From Streptomyces capitiformicae (GTDB lineage Bacteria > Actinomycetota > Actinomycetes > Streptomycetales > Streptomycetaceae), in NCBI RefSeq assembly GCF_002214185.1, contig NZ_CP022161.1, positions 992,001 to 1,056,000 of the forward strand: 64,000 nucleotides of DNA, read 5' to 3'. Below, piece after piece: positions 21,953 through 33,418 of this stretch. Both the position numbers and the translations under genes were made by a program. Each line of letters begins with the position of its first letter. Positions within the stretch are counted from its first letter, which is position 1. Under the pieces are notes generated by a model, which was not told the DNA's origin, searched no databases, and saw only the letters and a list, made by a program, of their open reading frames with translations.

Positions 21953-22213
21953 GTGCTGTACCAGATTGAGTTCACCGAGCGCGCTGCAGCCCAGCGTGAT
22001 GCGCTCCCCGAGGACCGTCGCAAGCTCTTGGAGCAGGGGCTCCACAAGCTGGCCGAGGATCCCTTCACACCGGTGTCCCAGGCTGTGAGTGGTGAGGACA
22101 TCCGTGTGGTGTCCGTAGCTCAGGGGCTGATCGTCGACTACATGATCCACCGGGCATTCCTGATCCTGGTATCCGTGGCGATTCTCGACCAGTCGCTGAT
22201 CGACGACGAGTAG
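21953..22213 (+). CDS. RelE/ParE-like toxin-fold protein without adjacent antitoxin
   Basis: An 86-residue protein beginning YQIEFTERAAAQRDALPEDRR, a pattern typical of the RelE/ParE superfamily (beta strand, two helices, then strands), with IRVVSVAQGLIVDYMIHRAFLIL in the second half. Classical members cleave mRNA on the ribosome or poison gyrase. No antitoxin-like gene lies next to it, so activity is doubtful. GAGGAGCC precedes the GTG start. It uses more A/T-ending codons than its neighbours, which could reflect transfer. Confidence 0.65.
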   Translation: MLYQIEFTERAAAQRDALPEDRRKLLEQGLHKLAEDPFTPVSQAVSGEDIRVVSVAQGLIVDYMIHRAFLILVSVAILDQSLIDDE

Positions 22214-22251
22214 CCGCCCGCCGAGACGCGGGCCCAGGGGGAGGGAGCACC

Positions 22252-22449
22252 GTGTTCAACGCCTTCGAGGAACTGTTCGCGCCGGGCCGTAAGCACACCC
22301 GTGATGAGCAGAATCGGCTGGAGCTGACCAGGGAGGACGTGGGGGACAACGATCCCGGGCGTGGACCGATAGATCTCGCGTCCGGGAAGGTCGTCGTGCG
22401 GCCGCCCAAAGCGGGGGAGGGAGCCGAGCCCGAGGGCACCGAGGAGTGA
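22252..22449 (+). CDS. Conserved small actinobacterial protein (DUF6191-like)
   Basis: A 65-residue acidic protein starting FNAFEELFAPGRKHTRDEQ, with ELTREDVGDNDPGRGPIDL in the middle. I recall this pattern as a small streptomycete family (DUF6191) of unknown function, but the name is from memory. The GTG start has GAGGGAG upstream. It lies 38 bases after the RelE-like gene and converges on the sugar dehydrogenase gene. Confidence 0.7.
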   Translation: MFNAFEELFAPGRKHTRDEQNRLELTREDVGDNDPGRGPIDLASGKVVVRPPKAGEGAEPEGTEE

Positions 22450-22462
22450 GGCGCCGGGTCGG

Positions 22463-23626
22463 CTACCTCACCTCCAGCTCCAGGATCTTGTCGTCGCCGT
22501 TCTCGGGGGAGCCCCGGCCGTCCGTTTCGCTCGTCACCAGCCAGAGCTTGTTGCCGCCGGCGGAGACAACCGTGCGGAGGCGGCCGTAGTCGCCTTCGAG
22601 GAAGGCCTGGGGGTCGGCGGAGGTCTTGGTGCCGTCGAGGGGGATGCGCCAGAGGCGTTCGCCCCTGAGGCCCGCCATCCAGACGGAACCCTCCGCCATG
22701 GCGATGCCGCTGGGGGAGGCCTCGTCCGTCCCCCATACGGCCACGGGGTCGATGTAGCCGGACTTGCCGCCCTTGCCCTCCACCTCCGGCCAGCCGTAGT
22801 TGCCGCCGGGCTGGATCTGGTTCAGCTCGTCCCAGGTGTTCTGGCCGAACTCCGAGGCCCACAGGCGCTGCTTGCCGTCCCAGGCCAGGCCCTGGACGTT
22901 GCGGTGGCCGTAGGAGTACACGGGAGAGTTGCCGAAGGGGTTGCCCGGGGCGGGCTCGCCGTTCGGCGTTATGCGAAGGATCTTGCCGCCGAGGGACTTC
23001 TTGTCCTGGGCCAGCGGGCCCTCGTACCGCTCGCCGGTGCTGGCGTACAGCATCTGGTCGGGGCCGAACGCGATCCGGCCGCCGTTGTGATTCGTGCCCT
23101 TGGGGATGGAGCGGAGGATCGTGTCCGGGGCGCCCAGTTGCTCGCCCTCGGGCTTCTCGGGGTCGTAGAGCATCCGCACGATGCGGTTGTCGGACTCCGA
23201 GGTGAAGTACGCGTAGATCATGTGGTCGGAGGCGTAGTCCGGGGAGACGGCGAGGCCCATGAGGCCGCCCTCGCCGGCTGGGGCGACGCCGGGGACCTCG
23301 CCGAGCTCTGTCTTCTCGCCGGTCTCCGTGTCGATTCTGCTGATCGTGGCCTCGTCGCGGGAGGACACGAGGAGGCCGCCCTCGGGGAGGGGGGCGAGGC
23401 CCCAGGGGGTGTTCAGGTCCTCGGTGACGGTGCGGATCACTTTCACCGAGCCCTTGGCGGGGGGTACCTCGGCCGCGGCCTGCTCCGAGGGGGACGCGGG
23501 CGCGCTGCTGCTCGGCGGTGAGCTTCCGGGTGTGTCCGGTTGCTCTCCGTCGTCGGAGGAACAGCCGGCCGTCATCAGGAGCACGGCTGCGGCCAACGCG
23601 GCCGTCACCACTCGACGTTGCACCAT
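22463..23626 (-). CDS. PQQ-dependent sugar dehydrogenase lipoprotein (GSDH family)
   Basis: A 387-residue exported lipoprotein. The signal ends in a lipobox-like LMTAGC with C22 as the lipidated residue, followed by a Ser/Pro-rich linker. The mature part is a glucose/sorbosone dehydrogenase-like beta-propeller: NTPWGLAPLPEGGLLVSSR, GLMGLAVSPDY, RIAFGPDQMLYASTGE, YSYGHRNVQGLAW and WDELNQIQPGGNYGWPEVEG, the last being highly characteristic. It probably oxidises a sugar or polyol outside the membrane, but PQQ use is not proven. ATG 23626 has AAGG eight bases upstream; GTG 23629 is adjacent. Confidence 0.87.
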   Translation of the reverse strand: MVQRRVVTAALAAAVLLMTAGCSSDDGEQPDTPGSSPPSSSAPASPSEQAAAEVPPAKGSVKVIRTVTEDLNTPWGLAPLPEGGLLVSSRDEATISRIDTETGEKTELGEVPGVAPAGEGGLMGLAVSPDYASDHMIYAYFTSESDNRIVRMLYDPEKPEGEQLGAPDTILRSIPKGTNHNGGRIAFGPDQMLYASTGERYEGPLAQDKKSLGGKILRITPNGEPAPGNPFGNSPVYSYGHRNVQGLAWDGKQRLWASEFGQNTWDELNQIQPGGNYGWPEVEGKGGKSGYIDPVAVWGTDEASPSGIAMAEGSVWMAGLRGERLWRIPLDGTKTSADPQAFLEGDYGRLRTVVSAGGNKLWLVTSETDGRGSPENGDDKILELEVR

Positions 23627-23696
23627 CACGATCCCTTCGACGCGGGGCTTCTACCGTTCATACACCGCGAGTGCCCCACGGGTTCCATTGTTTCTC

Positions 23697-23868
23697 GCCC
23701 CCGCCGCACCACCCGTCCCATCCCAGGGGGCTGGCTGCCGCCCTCAGACCCCCGCTGGGGGTGAGGGGTGTCCGGGGTGCGTTTGTCCGTGACGGTTGTG
23801 TTGGCGACAAGCCCCCACGGACCCGCACCCGCCGTAGGGGATGGGACGGGTAGGGGCGGCGGGGGCGC
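23697..23868. repeat. Intergenic inverted repeat, copy R3
   Basis: Arms at about 23697-23725 and 23837-23868 are imperfect inverted repeats built on GTCCCATCCC / GGGATGGGAC and GCCGCCCCTACCCGTCCC. The interior has a small CCCCC-GCT-GGGGG hairpin and the GCGACAAGCCCCCACGG piece seen in other copies. It lies between the sugar dehydrogenase start and the aldo/keto reductase stop, both on the minus strand. No gene is seen. Confidence 0.7.
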
Positions 23869-23875
23869 TATCGGC

Positions 23876-24874
23876 TCAGTCCCAGGAACCCCGGGCCGGA
23901 GGCAAAGCGGCGATCTCCGCCAGGTCTTCGGCGGTCAGGCGCAGTGCGGCGGACCCCGCGTTCTCCGCTGCCCAACGTGCGTGCTTCGTTCCAGGCACCG
24001 GGACCACATGGGGACCCTGGGAGAGGAGCCAGGCGAGGGCGACCTGGGCCGGGGTCACCGTCTCCCCGTGCCGGGCCGCGACGCGGCGGAGGCCGGCGAC
24101 GATGGGCTGGTTGGCGGCCATCATCTCGGCGGTGAAGCGGGGGTGGCGGGCGCGGATGTCGTCCGGTTCGAAGCCCTCGCCGGGGGTGAGGGTGCCGGTG
24201 AGGAACCCGTTGCCGAGGGGCATGGCGGCCAGGAAGCCGATGCCGCGGGCCGCGCACCAGGGGAGGAGCGAGGCGAGGGCCTCGCGCGACCAGACCGACA
24301 GCTCCGCCTGTACCGCGCTCACGGGGAACACCTGCTGGACCCGCCGGAGACAGCGGAGCGTCGCGTCGTACATGCCGGCCCCCGGCCTGCGCCCCGCCCG
24401 CGCACCCACCGCGCACAGGCCCAACGACCGTACTTTTCCGGCCTGTACGAGCTCCGCCATCGCGCCCCACGTCTCCTCGACGGGTACCTCGGGGTCCTCG
24501 CGGTGCAGTTGATAGAGGTCGATGACGTCGGTCTGCAGACGCCGCAGCGAGGCGTCGCACGCGCGCTTCACATAACCGGGGCGGCCATTGGCCACGATGT
24601 GCTGCTCGCCCACCAGGAGGCCGACCTTCGTGGAGACGAAGGCATCCCGGCGACGCTCCTTCAGCACCCGGCCCACCAGCAGTTCGTTGGTGAACGGGCC
24701 GTACATGTCGGCCGTGTCCAGCAGCGTGGTGCCGAGGTCGAGTGCCCGATGCACCGCCCGCACCGACTCGTCGCCCCGTTGCCGTGACCCGGTGTACGCC
24801 CAGGTCATCGGCATGCATCCGAGTCCGACGGCCCCCACCTCGAGCGTCGCCGCGCCGATCGTCCTGCGCTCCAC
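23876..24874 (-). CDS. Aldo/keto reductase
   Basis: A 332-residue NADPH-dependent reductase. The AKR tetrad is visible: Asp and Tyr in LLDTADMYGP, Lys in FVSTKVG and His in YQLHREDP. Other conserved blocks are GLGCMPMTWAY, the RGIGFLAAMPLGNGFLTG loop and VPVPGTKHARWAAEN for the cofactor phosphate. The cellular substrate is unknown. The GTG at 24874 has GGAGGG ten bases upstream; a much longer open frame upstream is antisense to the next gene and was rejected. It is divergent from the hydroxyacid dehydrogenase. Confidence 0.92.
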   Translation of the reverse strand: MERRTIGAATLEVGAVGLGCMPMTWAYTGSRQRGDESVRAVHRALDLGTTLLDTADMYGPFTNELLVGRVLKERRRDAFVSTKVGLLVGEQHIVANGRPGYVKRACDASLRRLQTDVIDLYQLHREDPEVPVEETWGAMAELVQAGKVRSLGLCAVGARAGRRPGAGMYDATLRCLRRVQQVFPVSAVQAELSVWSREALASLLPWCAARGIGFLAAMPLGNGFLTGTLTPGEGFEPDDIRARHPRFTAEMMAANQPIVAGLRRVAARHGETVTPAQVALAWLLSQGPHVVPVPGTKHARWAAENAGSAALRLTAEDLAEIAALPPARGSWD

Positions 24875-24949
24875 CTGGTCGTGACCCTCCCTCTCCTGGC
24901 CCCCCAACCTAACCTCTGCCGTCCCGGGTACCTGACATAGCCTCCGCAC

Positions 24950-25927
24950 ATGACTGCTGACGTGACCGCCGATGTGTGGCTCCCCATCCCCCCGGACGAG
25001 ATCGACGGGCTCCCCGAAGGGCCCAACTACCTGTTCTGGGACGGGGGTGAGAAGGGAGACCAGGCGTATCCGGGCGACCCGGCGGACTGCGTCCTGTACG
25101 TCGTGCCGTACATGAAGCGCCTGGCGGTGCGGGTCGGACCGCTGGAGCACATGCGGAACCTGAGGGTCGTTCAGACGCTGACGGCGGGCGTGGACGACGT
25201 CCTGGGCCGGCTGTCGGCGGTCGGCCCCGGCGTCCAGTTGTGCAACGCACGCGGAGTGCATGAGGCCAGCACGGCCGAACTCGCGCTGACCCTGACGCTC
25301 GCCTCCCTGCGTGGCATCCCCGGTTTCGTACGGGCGCAGCAACAGGGGCAGTGGCAGGGCGAGTTCCGCCCAGCGCTCGCCGACAGGACGGTCCTGATCG
25401 TCGGATACGGCGCGATCGGTGCCGCCATCGAGGACCGGCTCATCCCCTTCGAGGTGGCGCGGGTGGCGCGCGTCGCGCGCTCTGAGCGCACCACGGCGCG
25501 CGGCCCGGTGCACCCGCTCACCGACCTGCCCTCCCTGCTGCCTGAGGCGGACGTCGTGATTCTGTCCACTCCCCTCACCGAGCAGACGAAAGGCCTGGTC
25601 AACAGTGATTTCCTGGCCCGGATGAAGGACGGCGCCCTGCTGGTGAACGTTGCCCGCGGAGCCGTCGTCGACACCAAGGCGCTGCTCGCGGAGCTGGAGA
25701 ACGGGCGCATCACGGCGGCGCTCGACGTCACCGACCCCGAGCCGCTGCCACCGGGGCACCCGCTGTGGCAAGCACCCGGGGTGCTCATCAGCCCCCACGT
25801 CGGCGGCCCCAGCACAGCCTTTCTGCCGCGCGCCAAAAGGCTGTTGGTGGACCAGTTGGGGCGTTTCGTGAACCACGAGCCGCTGCGCAACGTGGTCCTT
25901 ACGACGGAAGAGTCGGCGCACTTGTAA
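24950..25927 (+). CDS. D-2-hydroxyacid dehydrogenase
   Basis: A 325-residue NAD-dependent dehydrogenase of the 2-hydroxyacid family. The NAD-binding site is VGYGAIG. The catalytic residues are Arg in VNVARGAVVDT, Glu in DPEPLPP and His in ISPHVGG. The N-terminal catalytic domain is divergent, so the substrate cannot be assigned. It is likely a ketoacid reductase rather than SerA, which is present separately in this window. Confidence 0.9.
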   Translation: MTADVTADVWLPIPPDEIDGLPEGPNYLFWDGGEKGDQAYPGDPADCVLYVVPYMKRLAVRVGPLEHMRNLRVVQTLTAGVDDVLGRLSAVGPGVQLCNARGVHEASTAELALTLTLASLRGIPGFVRAQQQGQWQGEFRPALADRTVLIVGYGAIGAAIEDRLIPFEVARVARVARSERTTARGPVHPLTDLPSLLPEADVVILSTPLTEQTKGLVNSDFLARMKDGALLVNVARGAVVDTKALLAELENGRITAALDVTDPEPLPPGHPLWQAPGVLISPHVGGPSTAFLPRAKRLLVDQLGRFVNHEPLRNVVLTTEESAHL

Positions 25928-26009
25928 TCCACTTCGGGCACCCTCCGCATTCCAACGGAAGCGGTACGTGCTCGTATTGCCGCAGACGGTCACGGAGCGT
26001 AGAGGAACT

Positions 26010-26333
26010 ATGTCCCTGAGTGACGAGACTGGTGTATCGTCCCCGACAGGGGCTGCGCCGCGCACCGTTCGGCGGCCGGGGACGGACTTGAGACTGCGAG
26101 GGGGGCGACGGGCGATGCACGGCCTATGGACGAACGATCCGACGCGGCGGAGCCGACGGCTGCGGCCCTGGCGAGCTGTGACGCGCAGAGACCCGCACGG
26201 GAGTCACGGCGTCCACGGCGGTCACGGTGGCCACGGTCATCACCGCAGGCACAACTGCCGCCGGAAACACACCCATCCGACGTACCGGGACCGGCGGGGC
26301 ACGGGAGCGGCGCTCACCTGGGAGTCCCGGTGA
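26010..26333 (+). CDS. Possible His-rich small protein coupled to the GGDEF gene
   Basis: An ATG at 26010 with AGAGGA three bases upstream opens a 107-residue frame ending in TGA 26331-26333. The TGA overlaps the GTG start of the next gene (GTGA). The protein is basic and contains a His/Gly run (HGSHGVHGGHGGHGHHRRH) followed by NCRRKHTHP. GC at third positions is higher in this frame than in the alternative frame that would extend the GGDEF protein upstream. No family is recognised. It could instead be an untranslated leader. Upstream, 25928-26009 holds only presumed promoter sequence. Confidence 0.4.
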   Translation: MSLSDETGVSSPTGAAPRTVRRPGTDLRLRGGRRAMHGLWTNDPTRRSRRLRPWRAVTRRDPHGSHGVHGGHGGHGHHRRHNCRRKHTHPTYRDRRGTGAALTWESR

Positions 26334-29300
26334 GTCCCCGCCCGTCCGCCCCCACGCTGAGCCCCACACGCAGGGAGACCAAGCCGCTGCCGGACCCGTC
26401 GCTGCTTGGCGGGCCGTCGTCCGGCCGCGGTGGAGCGAGCCTGCGAGTGCGGCTCGTGCTGGCCCTGGTGTGCGCGGCCTACGCACTCGGTGCCGCGCTC
26501 GGCTGGGGCAATAAGCAAGTCGCCCTCGTCATGGGCGACTTCGGGCTCGCCGCGGCCGCGGCCGCGGCCGCCGTCTCCTGCTTCTGCTACGCGCGCAGCC
26601 GCCGCAGCCGCTTTCGACCCGCCTGGCTGCTGTTCGCCCTGTCATCCCTGATGGCGGCCCTCGGCAACGGCGTCTGGGGCTGGTACGAGGTCGTCCTGCA
26701 GCGCGACGTACCCGATCCGAGCTACGCCGACCTGCTCTTCCTCTGCTTCGCGCCCCCCGCCATCGTCGGACTGCTGGTGCTGGCCAAGAGGCCAGTCACC
26801 AAGGCCGGCTGGGTCTGCCTGGCGCTGGACTCGTGGCTCATCGGCGGCTCCCTGGTCACCCTCTCCTGGAGCCTCGCGCTGGCCCAGACCGCCCAGCTCG
26901 ACGGCTCGAACACCGCGTACACCGCGCTCTCGCTGGCCTACCCGCTGCTTGACATCGCCCTGGTCAGCATGGTGCTCGCGCTGCACTTCCGCCGTACGTC
27001 GATGCACCGCTCCGCGGTGAACACCGTGATCGGCGCCCTCGCGCTCACCGTGATGTGCGACGCCCTGTTCACCTCGCCCCTGCTGCACAACAGCTACCGC
27101 TCCGGCCAGTTCCTCGACGCCGGATGGTTCGCGGGCTCCCTGCTCCTCGCCTACGCCCCCTGGGCCGGCCGGCGGCACGGTGGCCGGCCCGAGGACGACA
27201 CCCACGCGCGCGTGGGGCACGAACACTTCCCGGGACAGCGCCCCGAGGGCCCACAGGGAGGGCACACCGATGTGCTTCTCCAGGGAGGAGGTCACAGTCG
27301 GTATCCGGTCACCCGCCCCATCGCCGGATCCCTGGCCGCACTCACTCCGTACCTGGCCGCCGCCGTCTGCACCCTGGGCATCCTCTACAACGTCCTCAGC
27401 GGCCGCAGCATCGACCGCGTGGTGCTCATCACCGCCTGCACGGTCGTGCTCGCCCTCGTCGCGCGCCAGGGCATCATCCTCCTCGACAACATCACCCTCA
27501 CCCAGGAGCTCGCTCAGAAGGAGAACCACTTCCGCTCCCTGGTGCAGGGCTCCAGCGACGTCATCATGATCGCCGCGCCCAACGGCATCCTCCGCTACGT
27601 CAGCCCGGCCGCCGCCGGGGTCTACGGACGCCCGGCGGAGGAGCTCATGGGCAAGGAGCTGGCCTCGATCATCCACCCCGAGGACCTCGGTTGCGTGGTG
27701 CACGAGGTGCGCCGCTTCCTCGCCGCCAACCCCGCCGAGGAGCCCACCACCCGCATCGAGTGCCGCTTCAAGTCCGGCGACGGCGGCTGGCTGAACGTGG
27801 AGTCCACGGTCAACAGGCACCACGGCGGCCTCATCTTCAACAGCCGGGACGTGACCGAAAGGGTGCGCCTGCAGGCCCAGCTCCAGCACAATGCCGAGCA
27901 CGACCCACTCACCGACCTGCCCAACCGCGCCCTGTTCACCAAGCGCGTCCAGCAGGCGCTCTCCGGCCGCCGCTCCTCCGACCGCGGCGTCGCCCTGCGC
28001 AACACGGCGGTCCTCTTCATCGACCTCGACGGCTTCAAGGCCGTCAACGACACCATCGGGCACCAGGCCGGGGACGAACTGCTCGTCCAGGCCGCCCGCA
28101 GACTCCAGGAAGCCGTCCGGCAGGGGGACACCGCCGCCCGCCTCGGCGGCGACGAGTTCGCGGCCCTGATCGTCGGCGACGGCTCCCGCGACCGGGCAGC
28201 CCGTGAGCAGCACATCTTCGAGCTCGCCGACCGCCTCCGGGTCACCCTCTCGCAGCCGTACACCATCGACGGGAACGACGTCCGGGTGGCCGCCTCCATC
28301 GGCGTCGCCTTCGCCGAGCCGGGCCTCGGCGCCGGCGAGCTGCTGCGCAACGCCGACCTCGCCATGTACCGCGCCAAGGCGTCCGGCAAGGGCCGCGTCG
28401 AGCTGTACAAGCCACAGATGCAGCAGGACGTCGTACGCAAGGCCGAGCTGGCCACCCGGCTGCGGGCCGCGCTGCACGACGGCGAGTTCCTGCTGCTGAA
28501 CCAGCCCGTGGTGGAGCTGGAGACCGGCCGGATCTCGTCGATCGCGACCGCGGCCCGCTGGCGCTCCTCCCAGGGGGTGCTGTTCACACCCGCCGAGTTC
28601 CTGCGGGTCTCCGAGGACAGCGACAAGACCGCCGAGCTGGGCCGCTGGATGCTGGAGCAGGCCGTCGAGCAGGCCGCCGACCGCCTCAGGGGCGGCCTGA
28701 GCGTGCCGGTGTCCGTCCGGATGAGCGCCCGGCGCCTGCTGGACCGCTCACTGCCCCCCGGTTCCCTGGAGACCCTCCTGACCCGCCACGGGCTGCCCTC
28801 CGGCGCACTCGTCATCGAGCTGTCCGACACCGAGGTGAAGGGCTCCCTCGACGATCTGGAGCGCCGGCTGAACCACCTCCGGCGCCTCGGCGTCCGGGTC
28901 GCCCTGGACGGCTTCGGCAGCGGCCACGCGGCGATCACGGCGCTGCGCCGCCTCCCCGTCGACGTACTCAAACTGGACCGGGGCCTCGTCGAAGGGGTCG
29001 TGGAATCCACGCGGCTGCACAAGATCACCAGCGGGCTGCTGCGCATCGCCAACGACCTGGGCCTGGAGTCCGTCGCCGACGGCGTGGATCTGCCCGAGCA
29101 GGTTGTCGCCCTGCGCGCCATGGGCTGCACCCACGGCCAGGGCGCGGCCTTCTCCGGACCGCTGGACGACCACCGGCTGCGCCGGGCCCTGGCCGCGGGC
29201 TCCTATCCGGTGCCGCACGGTCCGGTGGAACCCGTGTTCGCGGGCGGCGGAAGAGAACCGGAGGCGCACCGGTTGTTGCTCCCGGGTGGTGAACGAGCAA

Positions 29301-29398
29301 TCGGGGGCACAGGGGTGTACACAAGTGGTGTGACCGCTGTGTACGGAGGCGGAAGTGTCCTTCGCTCACATAATGAGACTCCTGTCCCACCCACTTGA
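26330..29398 (+). CDS. Membrane PAS-GGDEF protein with degenerate EAL domain
   Basis: A ~1022-residue protein. Residues ~40-380 hold a membrane region with several hydrophobic segments. A PAS domain follows (FRSLVQGSSDVIMIAAPNG), then a GGDEF domain with intact GGDEF at 606-610 and an RQGD I-site at the right distance before it, so feedback-inhibited cyclic di-GMP synthesis is plausible. The EAL half is degenerate: EAL is IAT, the VN-x-S Asn is Arg, DDFG is DGFG and AEGVE is ADGVD, so hydrolysis is unlikely. GTG 26330 has GGGAG upstream. A start at 26126 is possible but its extension has poor coding character. Confidence 0.88.
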   Translation: MSPRPSAPTLSPTRRETKPLPDPSLLGGPSSGRGGASLRVRLVLALVCAAYALGAALGWGNKQVALVMGDFGLAAAAAAAAVSCFCYARSRRSRFRPAWLLFALSSLMAALGNGVWGWYEVVLQRDVPDPSYADLLFLCFAPPAIVGLLVLAKRPVTKAGWVCLALDSWLIGGSLVTLSWSLALAQTAQLDGSNTAYTALSLAYPLLDIALVSMVLALHFRRTSMHRSAVNTVIGALALTVMCDALFTSPLLHNSYRSGQFLDAGWFAGSLLLAYAPWAGRRHGGRPEDDTHARVGHEHFPGQRPEGPQGGHTDVLLQGGGHSRYPVTRPIAGSLAALTPYLAAAVCTLGILYNVLSGRSIDRVVLITACTVVLALVARQGIILLDNITLTQELAQKENHFRSLVQGSSDVIMIAAPNGILRYVSPAAAGVYGRPAEELMGKELASIIHPEDLGCVVHEVRRFLAANPAEEPTTRIECRFKSGDGGWLNVESTVNRHHGGLIFNSRDVTERVRLQAQLQHNAEHDPLTDLPNRALFTKRVQQALSGRRSSDRGVALRNTAVLFIDLDGFKAVNDTIGHQAGDELLVQAARRLQEAVRQGDTAARLGGDEFAALIVGDGSRDRAAREQHIFELADRLRVTLSQPYTIDGNDVRVAASIGVAFAEPGLGAGELLRNADLAMYRAKASGKGRVELYKPQMQQDVVRKAELATRLRAALHDGEFLLLNQPVVELETGRISSIATAARWRSSQGVLFTPAEFLRVSEDSDKTAELGRWMLEQAVEQAADRLRGGLSVPVSVRMSARRLLDRSLPPGSLETLLTRHGLPSGALVIELSDTEVKGSLDDLERRLNHLRRLGVRVALDGFGSGHAAITALRRLPVDVLKLDRGLVEGVVESTRLHKITSGLLRIANDLGLESVADGVDLPEQVVALRAMGCTHGQGAAFSGPLDDHRLRRALAAGSYPVPHGPVEPVFAGGGREPEAHRLLLPGGERAIGGTGVYTSGVTAVYGGGSVLRSHNETPVPPT

Positions 29399-29431
29399 CA
29401 TGCGGTGCGCGCCGGGGAGAGGGTCAGTGCC

Positions 29432-29473
29432 ATGCGCACCCGAATCCTCGTACTTGGAAAGCGCGTCGGCTGA
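29432..29473 (+). CDS. ilvB leader peptide
   Basis: ATG 29432 to TGA 29471-29473 encodes MRTRILVLGKRVG, with Ile-Leu-Val-Leu in a row and another Val. GAGAGGG lies at the ribosome-site distance. The ORF precedes an intrinsic terminator and ilvB, the classic arrangement for ribosome-mediated attenuation. Branched-chain leader peptides before actinobacterial ilvB are known from comparative work. Confidence 0.85.
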   Translation: MRTRILVLGKRVG

Positions 29474-29529
29474 AGCTGGGACCCACCGGACGACGTTCCG
29501 GAATCCCCAGCGACCGTACCCGGCGCGCT

Positions 29530-29564
29530 CCCCTCGCTTGCCTCATGGCAAGGAGGGGTTTTTT
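29530..29564 (+). terminator. Attenuator terminator before ilvB
   Basis: CCCCTCGCTTGCC pairs with GGCAAGGAGGGG (one bulge) around the loop TCAT, followed by TTTTTT. A U-run this good is rare in Streptomyces. It lies 57 bases after the leader peptide stop and 88 bases before ilvB. It should stop transcription when the leader is read without stalling. Confidence 0.88.
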
Positions 29565-29651
29565 GTTGCACGGGCACCAGTCAGACGTGAGCCGCACGCC
29601 GCCTGAACGCCGTAGAAACCCTCGCAAAACACCCTCAGCATCGAGAAGAGA

Positions 29652-33189
<3,538 letters not shown>

Positions 33190-33195
33190 CCTGAG

Positions 33196-33243
33196 AGGCC
33201 GGCCATGGAGGGGTTCACCCGAAGCCATGGCCGGCCTTGTTTT
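33196..33243 (+). terminator. Terminator after ilvC
   Basis: A perfect 13-base stem AGGCCGGCCATGG / CCATGGCCGGCCT with a 16-base loop, followed by TGTTTT, seven bases after the ilvC stop. It closes the ilvBNC operon. Confidence 0.9.
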
Positions 33244-33418
33244 CCCCTTCGGGTGATCCTTCCGTAGCGGCGTGAAGCGACGCCTCGGCGCCACTACACT
33301 GCCGTACTACATACGCGTCAGGGCCCACAGCGTCGTGCGTCTTCCACGCGGCCACCACCCTCCACCGCCTGCGGCCGTCGGGACGGCCGTCCGCAGCATT
33401 GGACTTGTGAGGACTCAC

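Noticed and set aside
26126..26329. N-terminal extension of the second GGDEF protein from ATG 26126
   Set aside because: Poor third-position GC and no recognisable sequence; the overlapping His-rich frame looks better and GTG 26330 has a ribosome site.
29395..29400. TTGACA as a -35 box for ilvB
   Set aside because: No acceptable -10 follows at 16-18 bases, and a start there would leave little room before the leader ATG. CATAAT at 29369-29374 is a possible -10 but lacks a -35.
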